A DNA stretch of 64,000 nucleotides from an uncultured Cellulomonas sp. (GTDB lineage Bacteria > Actinomycetota > Actinomycetes > Actinomycetales > Cellulomonadaceae). The DNA is taken from contig NZ_CANLTL010000004.1 of assembly GCF_947494015.1 (NCBI RefSeq), forward strand, positions 62,001 to 126,000, written 5' to 3'. This document shows, one piece after another, positions 43,181 through 51,074 of the stretch. Positions within the stretch are counted from its first letter, which is position 1; every line of letters starts with the position of its first letter. The notes under the pieces were generated by a model. That model worked only from the letters and a program-made list of their open reading frames with translations. It was not told the DNA's origin and did no database searches. The translations under genes and the position numbers were made by a program.

Positions 43181-45283
43181 ATGACCGACACCAGCACCGC
43201 GGCGGGCTCGACCGCCGACGGCACGCCCGGCACGCCGTCGCCGGCGGCCCAGCTGATCGCCCGCTCGAACCGCCTGGGCGCCGACCCGCGGACCACCAAC
43301 TACGCCGGCGGCAACACCTCGGCCAAGGGCACCGAGACCGACCCCGTCACCGGTCAGCCGGTCGAGCTGCTCTGGGTCAAGGGGTCCGGCGGCGACCTCG
43401 GGACGCTCAAGCCCGCCAACCTCGCGGTGCTGCGGCTGGACCGCCTGCGTGCGCTCGCCGACGTCTACCCCGGCGTGGAGCGCGAGGACGAGATGGTCGC
43501 CGCGTTCGACTTCTGCCTGCACGGCAAGGGCGGCGCCGCGCCGTCGATCGACACCGCGATGCACGGCCTCGTCGACGCGGCGCACGTGGACCACCTGCAC
43601 CCCGACGCCGGCATCGCGGTCGCCACCGCGGCGGACGGCGAGGCGCTGACCCGTGAGATCTTCGGCGACGCCGTCGCGTGGGTGCCGTGGCGACGTCCCG
43701 GCTTCCAGCTGGGCCTGGACATCGCCGCCATCAAGGCGGCGCACCCGCAGGCCATCGGGTGCGTCCTCGGTGGCCACGGCATCACGGCCTGGGGCGACAC
43801 GAGCGACGAGGCGGAGGCCCGCTCGCTGGACATCATCGCCCGGGCCGAGGCCTACATCGCCGCCCGGACCGCCGAGCTCGCCGACCGGGGCGAGCACCCG
43901 TTCGGTCCGGTCGTCGAGGGCCGCGAGGCGCTGCCCGAGGCCGAGCGCCGCACCAAGGCCGCCGCGCTGGCCCCGGTGATCCGGGGCCTGGCGAGCACCG
44001 ACCGGCCGCAGGTCGGGCACTTCACCGACGCCGACGTGGTCCTGGACTTCGTGGCCCGGGAGCGGCTGGGGGCGCTGGCCGAGCTCGGGACGTCCTGCCC
44101 CGACCACTTCCTGCGCACCAAGGTCAAGCCCCTGGTCGTGGACCTGCCCGCCGACGCCCCGGTGGACGACATCGTCGCGCGCCTCGGGGAGCTGCACGCC
44201 GCGTACCGCGAGGACTACGCCGGCTACTACGCGCGCAACGCGACCCCGGACAGCCCGGCGATGCGCGGCGCCGACCCGGCGGTCGTGCTGGTCCCCGGGG
44301 TCGGGATGTTCTCGTTCGGCAAGGACAAGCAGACCGCGCGGGTCGCGGGGGAGTTCTACGTCAACGCCATCAACGTGATGCGCGGCGCCGAGGCGATCAG
44401 CACGTATGCGCCGATCGACGAGGCGGAGAAGTTCCGCATCGAGTACTGGGCGCTGGAGGAGGCCAAGCTCCGGCGGATGCCCCAGCCCAAGCCGCTGGCG
44501 ACCCGCGTCGCGCTGGTCACCGGCGCGGGCTCCGGGATCGGCAAGGCCATCGCCGAGCGACTCGCCGCCGAGGGGGCCTGCGTCGTCATCGCCGACCTGA
44601 ACCTCCAGGGCGCCCAGGACGTCGCCGACTCCCTCGGCGGGCCCGACGTCGCCGTCGCCGTCCGGGCGGACGTGACCTCCGAGGACGACGTGCACGCCCT
44701 GGTCCAGGCCGCGGCGCTCGCCTTCGGCGGCGTCGACCTCGTGGTCAACAACGCCGGGCTGTCCATCTCCAAGCCGCTGCTGGAGACCACCGTCAAGGAC
44801 TGGGACCTGCAGCACGACGTGATGGCGCGCGGGTCGTTCCTGGTGGCCCGGGAGGCCGCGCGGGCGATGATCGCCCAGGGCCTGGGCGGCGACATCGTGT
44901 ACATCGCGTCGAAGAACTCGCTGTTCGCGGGGCCGAACAACATCGCGTACTCGGCGACGAAGGCGGACCAGGCCCACCAGGTCCGGCTGCTCGCCGCGGA
45001 GCTCGGCGGGCACGGGATCCGGGTCAACGGCGTCAACCCCGACGGCGTGGTGCGCGGCTCCGGCATCTTCGCCGGTGGCTGGGGCGCCCAGCGCGCCGCC
45101 ACGTACGGCGTGCCGGAGGAGGAGCTGGGCGCGTACTACGCGCAGCGCACGCTGCTCAAGCGCGAGGTCCTGCCCGAGCACGTCGCCGCGGCGGTGTTCG
45201 CCCTGACCGGGCCGGACCTCGTCCAGACCACCGGCCTGCACGTCCCGGTCGACTCGGGCGTCGCCGCGGCCTTCCTGCGGTAG
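43181..45283 (+). CDS. rhaD: Bifunctional rhamnulose-1-phosphate aldolase / lactaldehyde dehydrogenase
   Basis: A 700-residue fusion. Residues 1-430 are a class II aldolase (DHLHPDAGIAVA and VLGGHGITAWG carry the metal-binding His residues) that splits L-rhamnulose 1-phosphate to dihydroxyacetone phosphate and L-lactaldehyde. Residues 440-700 are a short-chain dehydrogenase (VTGAGSGIGKAIAERLA; YSATKADQ with the catalytic Tyr and Lys) that oxidises lactaldehyde to lactate. This corresponds to the YuxG/RhaEW type known from Bacillus and actinobacteria. It starts three bases after rhaI and ends four bases before rhaB. The product lactate would suit the LldD-type enzyme in the same locus. Confidence 0.95.
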   Translation: MTDTSTAAGSTADGTPGTPSPAAQLIARSNRLGADPRTTNYAGGNTSAKGTETDPVTGQPVELLWVKGSGGDLGTLKPANLAVLRLDRLRALADVYPGVEREDEMVAAFDFCLHGKGGAAPSIDTAMHGLVDAAHVDHLHPDAGIAVATAADGEALTREIFGDAVAWVPWRRPGFQLGLDIAAIKAAHPQAIGCVLGGHGITAWGDTSDEAEARSLDIIARAEAYIAARTAELADRGEHPFGPVVEGREALPEAERRTKAAALAPVIRGLASTDRPQVGHFTDADVVLDFVARERLGALAELGTSCPDHFLRTKVKPLVVDLPADAPVDDIVARLGELHAAYREDYAGYYARNATPDSPAMRGADPAVVLVPGVGMFSFGKDKQTARVAGEFYVNAINVMRGAEAISTYAPIDEAEKFRIEYWALEEAKLRRMPQPKPLATRVALVTGAGSGIGKAIAERLAAEGACVVIADLNLQGAQDVADSLGGPDVAVAVRADVTSEDDVHALVQAAALAFGGVDLVVNNAGLSISKPLLETTVKDWDLQHDVMARGSFLVAREAARAMIAQGLGGDIVYIASKNSLFAGPNNIAYSATKADQAHQVRLLAAELGGHGIRVNGVNPDGVVRGSGIFAGGWGAQRAATYGVPEEELGAYYAQRTLLKREVLPEHVAAAVFALTGPDLVQTTGLHVPVDSGVAAAFLR

Positions 45284-45287
45284 CGGC

Positions 45288-46811
45288 GTGGAGGCTCACA
45301 CCGACGCGCCGGGGTCGGCCGCCACGTTCGCGGCGGTCGACCTCGGCGCGTCGAGCGGCCGGGTCATCGTCGGCCGGGTGCTCGGTGAGGTGGGGGAGCG
45401 GCGGGTCGAGCTGCACGAGGTCCACCGGTTCACCAACGGCGCGGTGTCGGTGCCCGTCGGCGCCGGGACGAGGCTGCACTGGGACGTCCTGGGGCTGTAC
45501 CGCGAGATCCTGGACGGGCTGCGCACCGCCGCGCGCGATCACGGGCGGCTGAGCGCCGTCGGCATCGACTCCTGGGCCGTCGACTACGGACTGCTGGACG
45601 CCGGCGGCGCACTGCTGGGCAACCCCGTGCACTACCGCGACGCACGCACCACGGGCGTGCCGGAGCGCGTCTTCGCGCGCGTCCCCGCGGCGGAGCTGTA
45701 CGCCCGCACCGGGCTGCAGGTGCAGCCGTTCAACACCGTGTTCCAGCTGGTCGCCGCGGCCGGCAGCGCCCAGCTCGCCGCGGCCCGGCGCGCGCTGCTG
45801 GTGCCGGACCTGCTCGGGTACTGGCTCACCGGCGCGCAGGTCGCGGAGATCACCAACGCCTCCACGACCGGCCTGCTCGACGCCACGACGCGGACGTGGA
45901 CCGTCGACCTCGCCGAGCGGGTGGGGGTCGACCCCGCGCTCCTGGCGCCGCTGTGCGAGCCGGGCGCCACCGTGGGGGACGTCCGCGGTGAGGTGCTGGC
46001 CGAGATCGGCCACCCCGACCCGCTGCCGGTGGTCGCCGTCGGCTCGCACGACACCGCCTCGGCCGTGGTCGGCGTCCCGGCGACGGAGCCCGACTTCGCC
46101 TACATCTCGTGCGGCACGTGGTCGCTCGTCGGCGTCGAGCTGGACGCCCCGGTGCTCACCGAGGCCAGCCGGGCGGCCAACTTCACCAACGAGCTCGGGG
46201 TCGACGGCACCGTCCGGTACCTGCGCAACGTCATGGGCCTGTGGCTGCTGCAGGAGTCCATCCGCCACTGGGCCACCGCCGGCGAGCCCGCGCAGCTCGC
46301 GGACCTGCTCGCCGAGGCCGCCGACGTCGCCCCGCTGACCCGCGTGGTGGACGCCGACGACGTGGAGTTCCTCGCCCCCGGGGACATGCCGGCCCGCCTC
46401 GCCGCTGCGCTCGCGCGCACCGGCCAGCCGGTGCCGGCCACCCCGGCGCAGACCGTCCGGTGCATCCTCGACTCGCTCGCCCTGGCCTACCGGCGCGCGG
46501 TCCGGGACGCGTCGGCGCTGTCGGGTCGTGACGTCCGCGTGGTGCACGTGGTGGGTGGTGGCGCCCGCAACGAGCTGCTGTGCCGGCTCACCGCGGACGC
46601 CACCGGACTGCCCGTGGTCGCCGGCCCGGTGGAGGCGGCCGCGCTCGGCAACGTCCTGGTGCAGGCCCGCGCGACCGGTGTGCTGGACGGCGACCTGGCC
46701 GCGCTGCGAGCGGTCGGCGGGCGCGGGCAGAGCCTGCGCCGGTACGAGCCGGGCACCGTCGTCGCCGACGAGGCGACCTGGGCCGACGCGGAGCGCCGGC
46801 TGCGCGGCTGA
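45288..46811 (+). CDS. rhaB: Rhamnulokinase
   Basis: A 507-residue FGGY-type sugar kinase that phosphorylates L-rhamnulose. Typical elements are AAVDLGASSGRVIVGRV (first phosphate loop), GIDSWAVDYGLLDAGG with the catalytic Asp region, SHDTASAVVGVPATE, YISCGTWSLVGVELD and the C-terminal VVHVVGGGARNELLCRLTA that binds ADP. These are the features that distinguish rhamnulokinase from xylulokinase. The GTG start follows the rhaD stop by four bases. A strong hairpin ends the operon. Confidence 0.95.
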   Translation: MEAHTDAPGSAATFAAVDLGASSGRVIVGRVLGEVGERRVELHEVHRFTNGAVSVPVGAGTRLHWDVLGLYREILDGLRTAARDHGRLSAVGIDSWAVDYGLLDAGGALLGNPVHYRDARTTGVPERVFARVPAAELYARTGLQVQPFNTVFQLVAAAGSAQLAAARRALLVPDLLGYWLTGAQVAEITNASTTGLLDATTRTWTVDLAERVGVDPALLAPLCEPGATVGDVRGEVLAEIGHPDPLPVVAVGSHDTASAVVGVPATEPDFAYISCGTWSLVGVELDAPVLTEASRAANFTNELGVDGTVRYLRNVMGLWLLQESIRHWATAGEPAQLADLLAEAADVAPLTRVVDADDVEFLAPGDMPARLAAALARTGQPVPATPAQTVRCILDSLALAYRRAVRDASALSGRDVRVVHVVGGGARNELLCRLTADATGLPVVAGPVEAAALGNVLVQARATGVLDGDLAALRAVGGRGQSLRRYEPGTVVADEATWADAERRLRG

Positions 46812-46841
46812 CGCCGGGCTCCCGGCACCGGACGCACGACG

Positions 46842-46879
46842 GGACGAGGGCCGGCGGGTGATCCCGCCGGCCCTCGTCC
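46842..46879. terminator. Bidirectional intrinsic terminator
   Basis: A perfect 17-base-pair stem (arms 46842-46858 and 46863-46879, core GACGAGGGCCGGCGGG) with a four-base TGAT loop lies between the convergent ends of rhaB and the rhamnogalacturonan lyase gene. Confidence 0.85.
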
Positions 46880-46914
46880 GTCAGTCGGTGCTCGTCGTCA
46901 CCGGGTGGCCGCCG

Positions 46915-49815
46915 TCAGTCGGTGGCCGCGTCGGCGGCTGAGTCGGTGCGGAACAGGAACTGGTCGAAGCGGTGCAAGAACGCCGCCATGGCCTGCCGGG
47001 TCACCGGCCGGGTCACCCCGAACGTCCCGTCCCGGTACCCCTGGGCGATCGTCGCCTGCTCCAACCACGCGATCGCGTCGGCGAACTGCGAGCCGTCCGA
47101 CACGTCGGTGAACGACGCACCCGACACCGTCACCGGCTCACCGGCCATCCGGTACAGGAACGCCGCCATCGCCTGCCGCGAGACCGGCTGCGTCGGCCCG
47201 AACGTGCCATCGGCGTACCCCTGGGTCACCCCCTGCTGCGCCAGCCACTCGATCTCGGTGTAGAACGGGTGATCGGTCGGCACATCGGAGAACGACGGCG
47301 TCCCGTCCGGCGTCCAGTCCGCCCCGGCGTACCGGTACAAGAACGCCGCCATCGCCTGCCGGCTCATCGCCGACCCCGGGTAGAAGAACACCTGGTCACC
47401 CACCACCGAGCCGTTCGACAGACCCGAGTCCGCCAACCACCGGATCTCCCCGTAGAACGGGTGCCCCGGCGTCACGTCCACGAACACCGGCGACGCTGCG
47501 ACCGCGGGCAGCGGCACCTGGGACCAGTCCAGGTCGGACGCCAGGTAGAAGCCCGGGTACGCCGGCTGGTTGTAGGTGGTCTGCTGCCGGGCGACCTCCG
47601 CCCGGTACTGCAGGTCGTGCATCAGCGTGTACAGCTTGCGGTCGGTCACCTCCGTGGAGAGGTAGACCCGCATGGCGCTGGAGTCGGCCGTGCGCACGAG
47701 CAGCTCCTCGCGCCAGTCGCCGACGACGTCCGCGACCAGACTGGGGTTGCCCTTGGTGCCGTTGTTCGTCCGGGTGCCCTCGGCCGTCAGGACGGTCCCG
47801 TCCTGCCAGTCGTCGATCGTGACGTCGGCGTCGCCGGAGCCGTTGACGATCTGGGTCGTCATGTCGGCCGCCCACCGGATGCTCTGGTTCGTGCCGGGGG
47901 TCGTGTCCGCGACCACCTCGCCGGTCGGCGTGACGATCCCGCTGCCCTCGGTGCCACCGGGCATGCTCGCCCACGCCTCGATCCCGGGGGACTGCGGCAG
48001 GACGTCACCGATCATGCCGCGGCCCGTGTCGCGGCCGGAGTACACGCCGAAGATCAGCTCGCCGTCCTCCGCCTGGCGCATCCCCATGCCGAACGGGGCG
48101 AACGTGCCACCCTCGTGGACGGTGAAGATCTCCAGACCGGGCCGGTCGGGATCGATGTCGGTGACGTGCATGGCGTCGCCGTGGCCGAGCCGGACCGTCT
48201 CACCCGGTGCCGCACTGCCCTCCGGCAGCACGTCGACCGACGAGTACAGCAGGCTGCCGTCGTGGTCGATGGTCGCGGCGCCGTAGACGATCTCGTGGCG
48301 CCCGTCACCGTCGACGTCGGCGGCGGACAGCGAGTGGAAGCCCTGGGTCGTGATGGAGCCGAACTCGGGGTCGGTCCCGTCCCGCCCGTGCGGGCTGTCG
48401 TTGAACGGGTTGGTCATCGGCACGTGTCCGCTGTCCACCAGGAACTCCTGGGTCAGGCTCTCACCGTCCCAGTGGTAGGCGCCGATGGTGGCCCGGGTGT
48501 AGTAGCCCCGCGCGAAGATCGCCGACGGGTGCACGCCGTCCAGGTACGCCACTCCGGACAGGAAGCGGTCGACCCGGTTGCCCGGCTCGATCCGGGACAT
48601 CGCGTAGTCGCCCCACAGCAGGCCGTCGTCGCCACGGCCCGGCTCGTACGCGACCGTCTCGAGCTCGGCGCCGGTCGCGCCGTCGAACACGCTGAGGTAC
48701 TCCGGCCCGTCCAGGATGAAGCCCTCGAAGGTCCGCAGGTCGTTGCGCCCGCTGCGGGCGGGGGCGTACACGTCGATGAAGTAGTCCGCCAGGGTCTCGG
48801 CGTCCGCCTCGGAGAGCGGGTACGGGTAGGCCGGCTCGATGCCGAAGGCCTCCTCGAGCGTGGCGGGCCAGGTGCCGGCGACCACCTCCGGGTGCTCGCT
48901 CCAGCCCATGAACATCTCGACGAGGTGGTCCTGGTAGTCCTCGGCGCTCAGCCGCAGGTCATCCTCGTGCGTGACGCCGGCCGCGATGTCCTCCGGGAGC
49001 AGGGTGATGAACTCGCTGGAGGTCACCTCGCCGTCCTCGTACTGCAGGGTCCGGGTCCCGGGGGCGGTCTTGAGCATGATCTCGGCGCGACCGTCGCCGT
49101 CGAAGTCGTAGACGAGGAACTGGGTGTAGTGCGCGCCGGCACGGATGTTGACCCCGAGGTCGAGACGGTGCAGCAGGGTGCCGTCCATCTCGTAGGTGTC
49201 GAGGTAGACGTTGCCCGTGTAGCCCTTCTGCGAGACGTCCTTGGAGTTGGACGGGTCCCACTTCACGACGAGCTCGTACTCGCCGTCACCGTCGACGTCG
49301 CCGACGCTGGTGTCGTTCGCCGAGTAGGTGTAGGACTCCCCGGCCGGCGTCACGCCGTCGGCGGGCTTGGTGAGCGGGACCTCCCAGAACTCCTCGGCGT
49401 GCGGGCTGACCGTCGTGCCGTCCCCGACCTCGGTGTCGCCGACGAGCGGCACCACCCGGTACGACGACGTCGCGGTGCCGTCCGCGTCGAGGAGGTTGGT
49501 GCTGTCGGTGACGTCGGCGACCCGGACCCCGTCGCGGTAGACCCGGAAGTCGGTGCCCATCAGACCTGAGGCGCCGGCTCCGCTCACCTCACCGGCGAGC
49601 AGTCGCCAGCTGAGGAAGACCCCGTCGGGCGTCACGGCCGCGACCAGGCCGCGGTCGAGCTGCTCCAGCTGCGGCACGGCCGGTGTCGCCGGGTCCGGGG
49701 CGGCCGAGGCCACCCCCTGCGAGCCGGTGACCAGCAGGGCCGCCGCCACCGTGGAGACGGCGAGCCGGGAGGTGACCGCCCGCGGGGGTGGCGCGGTTCT
49801 GTGTGGAAGGTTCAT
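46915..49815 (-). CDS. Secreted rhamnogalacturonan lyase (PL11) with three SLH repeats
   Basis: A 966-residue extracellular enzyme. A signal peptide ends near residue 39 (GSQGVASAAP). The PL11 catalytic beta-propeller follows to about residue 780, with the family's calcium-binding repeats such as SVGDVDGDGEYELVVKWDP, VYDFDGDGRAEIMLKTAPGT and AADVDGDGRHEIVYGAAT. The last about 180 residues hold three SLH-like repeats, each with FxDV...FY..I.WL and SRQAMAAFLYR blocks, which usually anchor proteins to the cell wall. It cleaves the Rha-GalA backbone of pectin rhamnogalacturonan I by beta-elimination, like B. subtilis YesW/YesX. A GAAGGA site precedes the ATG, and a palindromic operator lies in the leader. 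Confidence 0.93.
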   Translation of the reverse strand: MNLPHRTAPPPRAVTSRLAVSTVAAALLVTGSQGVASAAPDPATPAVPQLEQLDRGLVAAVTPDGVFLSWRLLAGEVSGAGASGLMGTDFRVYRDGVRVADVTDSTNLLDADGTATSSYRVVPLVGDTEVGDGTTVSPHAEEFWEVPLTKPADGVTPAGESYTYSANDTSVGDVDGDGEYELVVKWDPSNSKDVSQKGYTGNVYLDTYEMDGTLLHRLDLGVNIRAGAHYTQFLVYDFDGDGRAEIMLKTAPGTRTLQYEDGEVTSSEFITLLPEDIAAGVTHEDDLRLSAEDYQDHLVEMFMGWSEHPEVVAGTWPATLEEAFGIEPAYPYPLSEADAETLADYFIDVYAPARSGRNDLRTFEGFILDGPEYLSVFDGATGAELETVAYEPGRGDDGLLWGDYAMSRIEPGNRVDRFLSGVAYLDGVHPSAIFARGYYTRATIGAYHWDGESLTQEFLVDSGHVPMTNPFNDSPHGRDGTDPEFGSITTQGFHSLSAADVDGDGRHEIVYGAATIDHDGSLLYSSVDVLPEGSAAPGETVRLGHGDAMHVTDIDPDRPGLEIFTVHEGGTFAPFGMGMRQAEDGELIFGVYSGRDTGRGMIGDVLPQSPGIEAWASMPGGTEGSGIVTPTGEVVADTTPGTNQSIRWAADMTTQIVNGSGDADVTIDDWQDGTVLTAEGTRTNNGTKGNPSLVADVVGDWREELLVRTADSSAMRVYLSTEVTDRKLYTLMHDLQYRAEVARQQTTYNQPAYPGFYLASDLDWSQVPLPAVAASPVFVDVTPGHPFYGEIRWLADSGLSNGSVVGDQVFFYPGSAMSRQAMAAFLYRYAGADWTPDGTPSFSDVPTDHPFYTEIEWLAQQGVTQGYADGTFGPTQPVSRQAMAAFLYRMAGEPVTVSGASFTDVSDGSQFADAIAWLEQATIAQGYRDGTFGVTRPVTRQAMAAFLHRFDQFLFRTDSAADAATD

Positions 49816-49857
49816 CGTCGAATCCTTCGGTTGGTGCGGCGGCCGCACGTCTGACGG

Positions 49858-49925
49858 TGAAACGTTTCACACCGCGGCGGCCGCCCGAGGTCCTCGACCG
49901 TAATCACCGCGATGACCGCAGTCAA
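49858..49925 (-). promoter_or_regulatory. Lyase promoter with perfect LacI-type operator
   Basis: Reading the minus strand, TTGACT (49925-49920), 17 bases, TACGGT (49902-49897) form a promoter, and TGAAACGTTTCA (49869-49858), flanked by G and C to give a 14-base perfect palindrome, lies about 20 bases into the transcript. The architecture mirrors the promoters at 41399 and 41896. Confidence 0.78.
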
Positions 49926-50033
49926 TGGAGCGACCCGAGGCGGTCGGTCGGAGCGCGGCCGGCCGGGCCGCGCTTCCGCGGGCGCGCGGAGGCTCCCGAC
50001 GGGCGGGCCGCACGCCGCTCGGCACCCGGTGCC

Positions 50034-50072
50034 GGAAAGCGCTTGCCGTCGCCCGGCCTCGCATGCCAGGAT
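50034..50072 (+). promoter_or_regulatory. Promoter and second-class operator of the SDR-FAD-SGNH operon
   Basis: GGAAAGCGCTTGCC (50034-50047) is a palindrome with one mismatched pair and an AAGCGCTT core, the style of a LacI-family site but different from the AACGTT core seen elsewhere here. It overlaps TTGCCG (50043-50048), which is followed after 18 bases by CAGGAT (50067-50072), a possible promoter about 55 bases before the SDR start codon. Confidence 0.55.
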
Positions 50073-50133
50073 CGTCGCGCGGCACGGGCCGCGCGCACGG
50101 CTCAGAGACGAACCGACGGAGAGGACGCGACCG

Positions 50134-50919
50134 ATGCCGGCTGTGGCACTGGTGACCGGGGGCAACCGGGGGATCGGACTGGGGATCACCCGCCGGCTGC
50201 TGACGGACGGGTTCGCCGTCTCGATCCTGGCCACGCGCGAGGAGCCGACCGACGTGCTCACCGAGCTGCGCGAGCTCGCCGGTTCGCCCGACCGCGTCCG
50301 GTACGTGCGCGGCTCGGTGGCGGACCCCGACGACCACGGCCGGTACGTCCAGGACGCCGTCGACGCCTGGGGACGGCTCGACGTGCTGGTCAACAACGCC
50401 GGCGTCGGCCCGACCGTGCGCGACGACATCCTCGACGCCGGGACCGAGAGCTTCGACCGGGTGCTCGGCATCAACCTGCGCGGTCCGTACTTCCTCACCC
50501 AGGCGTTCGCCCGCGCGGTGCTCGACCTGCGAGGTGACCTGCCCGAGCGGCTCGAGCGCCCCGTCGCGACCATCGTCAACGTGTCGTCCATCTCGGCGAC
50601 GACCGTGTCGACCAACCGCGGGGACTACTGCATCTCCAAGGCCGGCGTGGCGATGGCGACGCAGCTGTGGGCCGCCCGCCTCGCGCCCGAGGGCGTCGTC
50701 GTCTACGAGGTCCGGCCGGGGGTGATCGCGACCGACATGACCGCCGGCGTGACGCAGAAGTACGACGAGCTGCTCGCGAACGGGCTGGCGCCCATGCCTC
50801 GGTGGGGCACACCGGCCGACGTCGGCGGTGCGGTCGGGATGCTCGTCCGGGGGGACGCGCCGTACTCGACCGGGGAGGTCTTCCACGTCGACGGTGGGAT
50901 GCACATCGCCCGGCTGTAG
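50134..50919 (+). CDS. SDR family oxidoreductase (3-ketoacyl-ACP reductase-like)
   Basis: A 261-residue classical short-chain dehydrogenase: ALVTGGNRGIGLGITRRLL at residues 5-23, NNAGVGP, and DYCISKAGVAMAT with the catalytic Tyr and Lys. EVRPGVIATDMTAGV follows the sixth strand. Although it would be called FabG-like by similarity, there are no fatty-acid genes here. It begins a three-gene operon with a FAD oxidoreductase and an SGNH hydrolase beside the rhamnogalacturonan lyase, so a sugar or uronic-acid derivative is the more likely substrate. The ATG has GGAGAGGA upstream. Confidence 0.88.
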   Translation: MPAVALVTGGNRGIGLGITRRLLTDGFAVSILATREEPTDVLTELRELAGSPDRVRYVRGSVADPDDHGRYVQDAVDAWGRLDVLVNNAGVGPTVRDDILDAGTESFDRVLGINLRGPYFLTQAFARAVLDLRGDLPERLERPVATIVNVSSISATTVSTNRGDYCISKAGVAMATQLWAARLAPEGVVVYEVRPGVIATDMTAGVTQKYDELLANGLAPMPRWGTPADVGGAVGMLVRGDAPYSTGEVFHVDGGMHIARL

Positions 50920-51074
50920 ACCGGTCGGGTCGCCGGTGGCTGCCGGCCGGCGACGCTCGTCCGCAGCGCGGGTCCGCACCACCCGTCGACAGCGCCGGCC
51001 GGTGCCGCACGCCGTCGTCCGGCACGACCCCAGCCCCACCCTGCTCGCACAGAGGCCGCACCACAGGAGGAACG

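Noticed and set aside
42002-45241. A 1079-codon open frame on the minus strand through the rha operon
   Set aside because: It lies exactly antisense to rhaI and rhaD, which are unmistakable. Very high GC in third positions leaves few stop codons in the opposite frame. Its translation is rich in His, Arg, Asp and Val with no domain.
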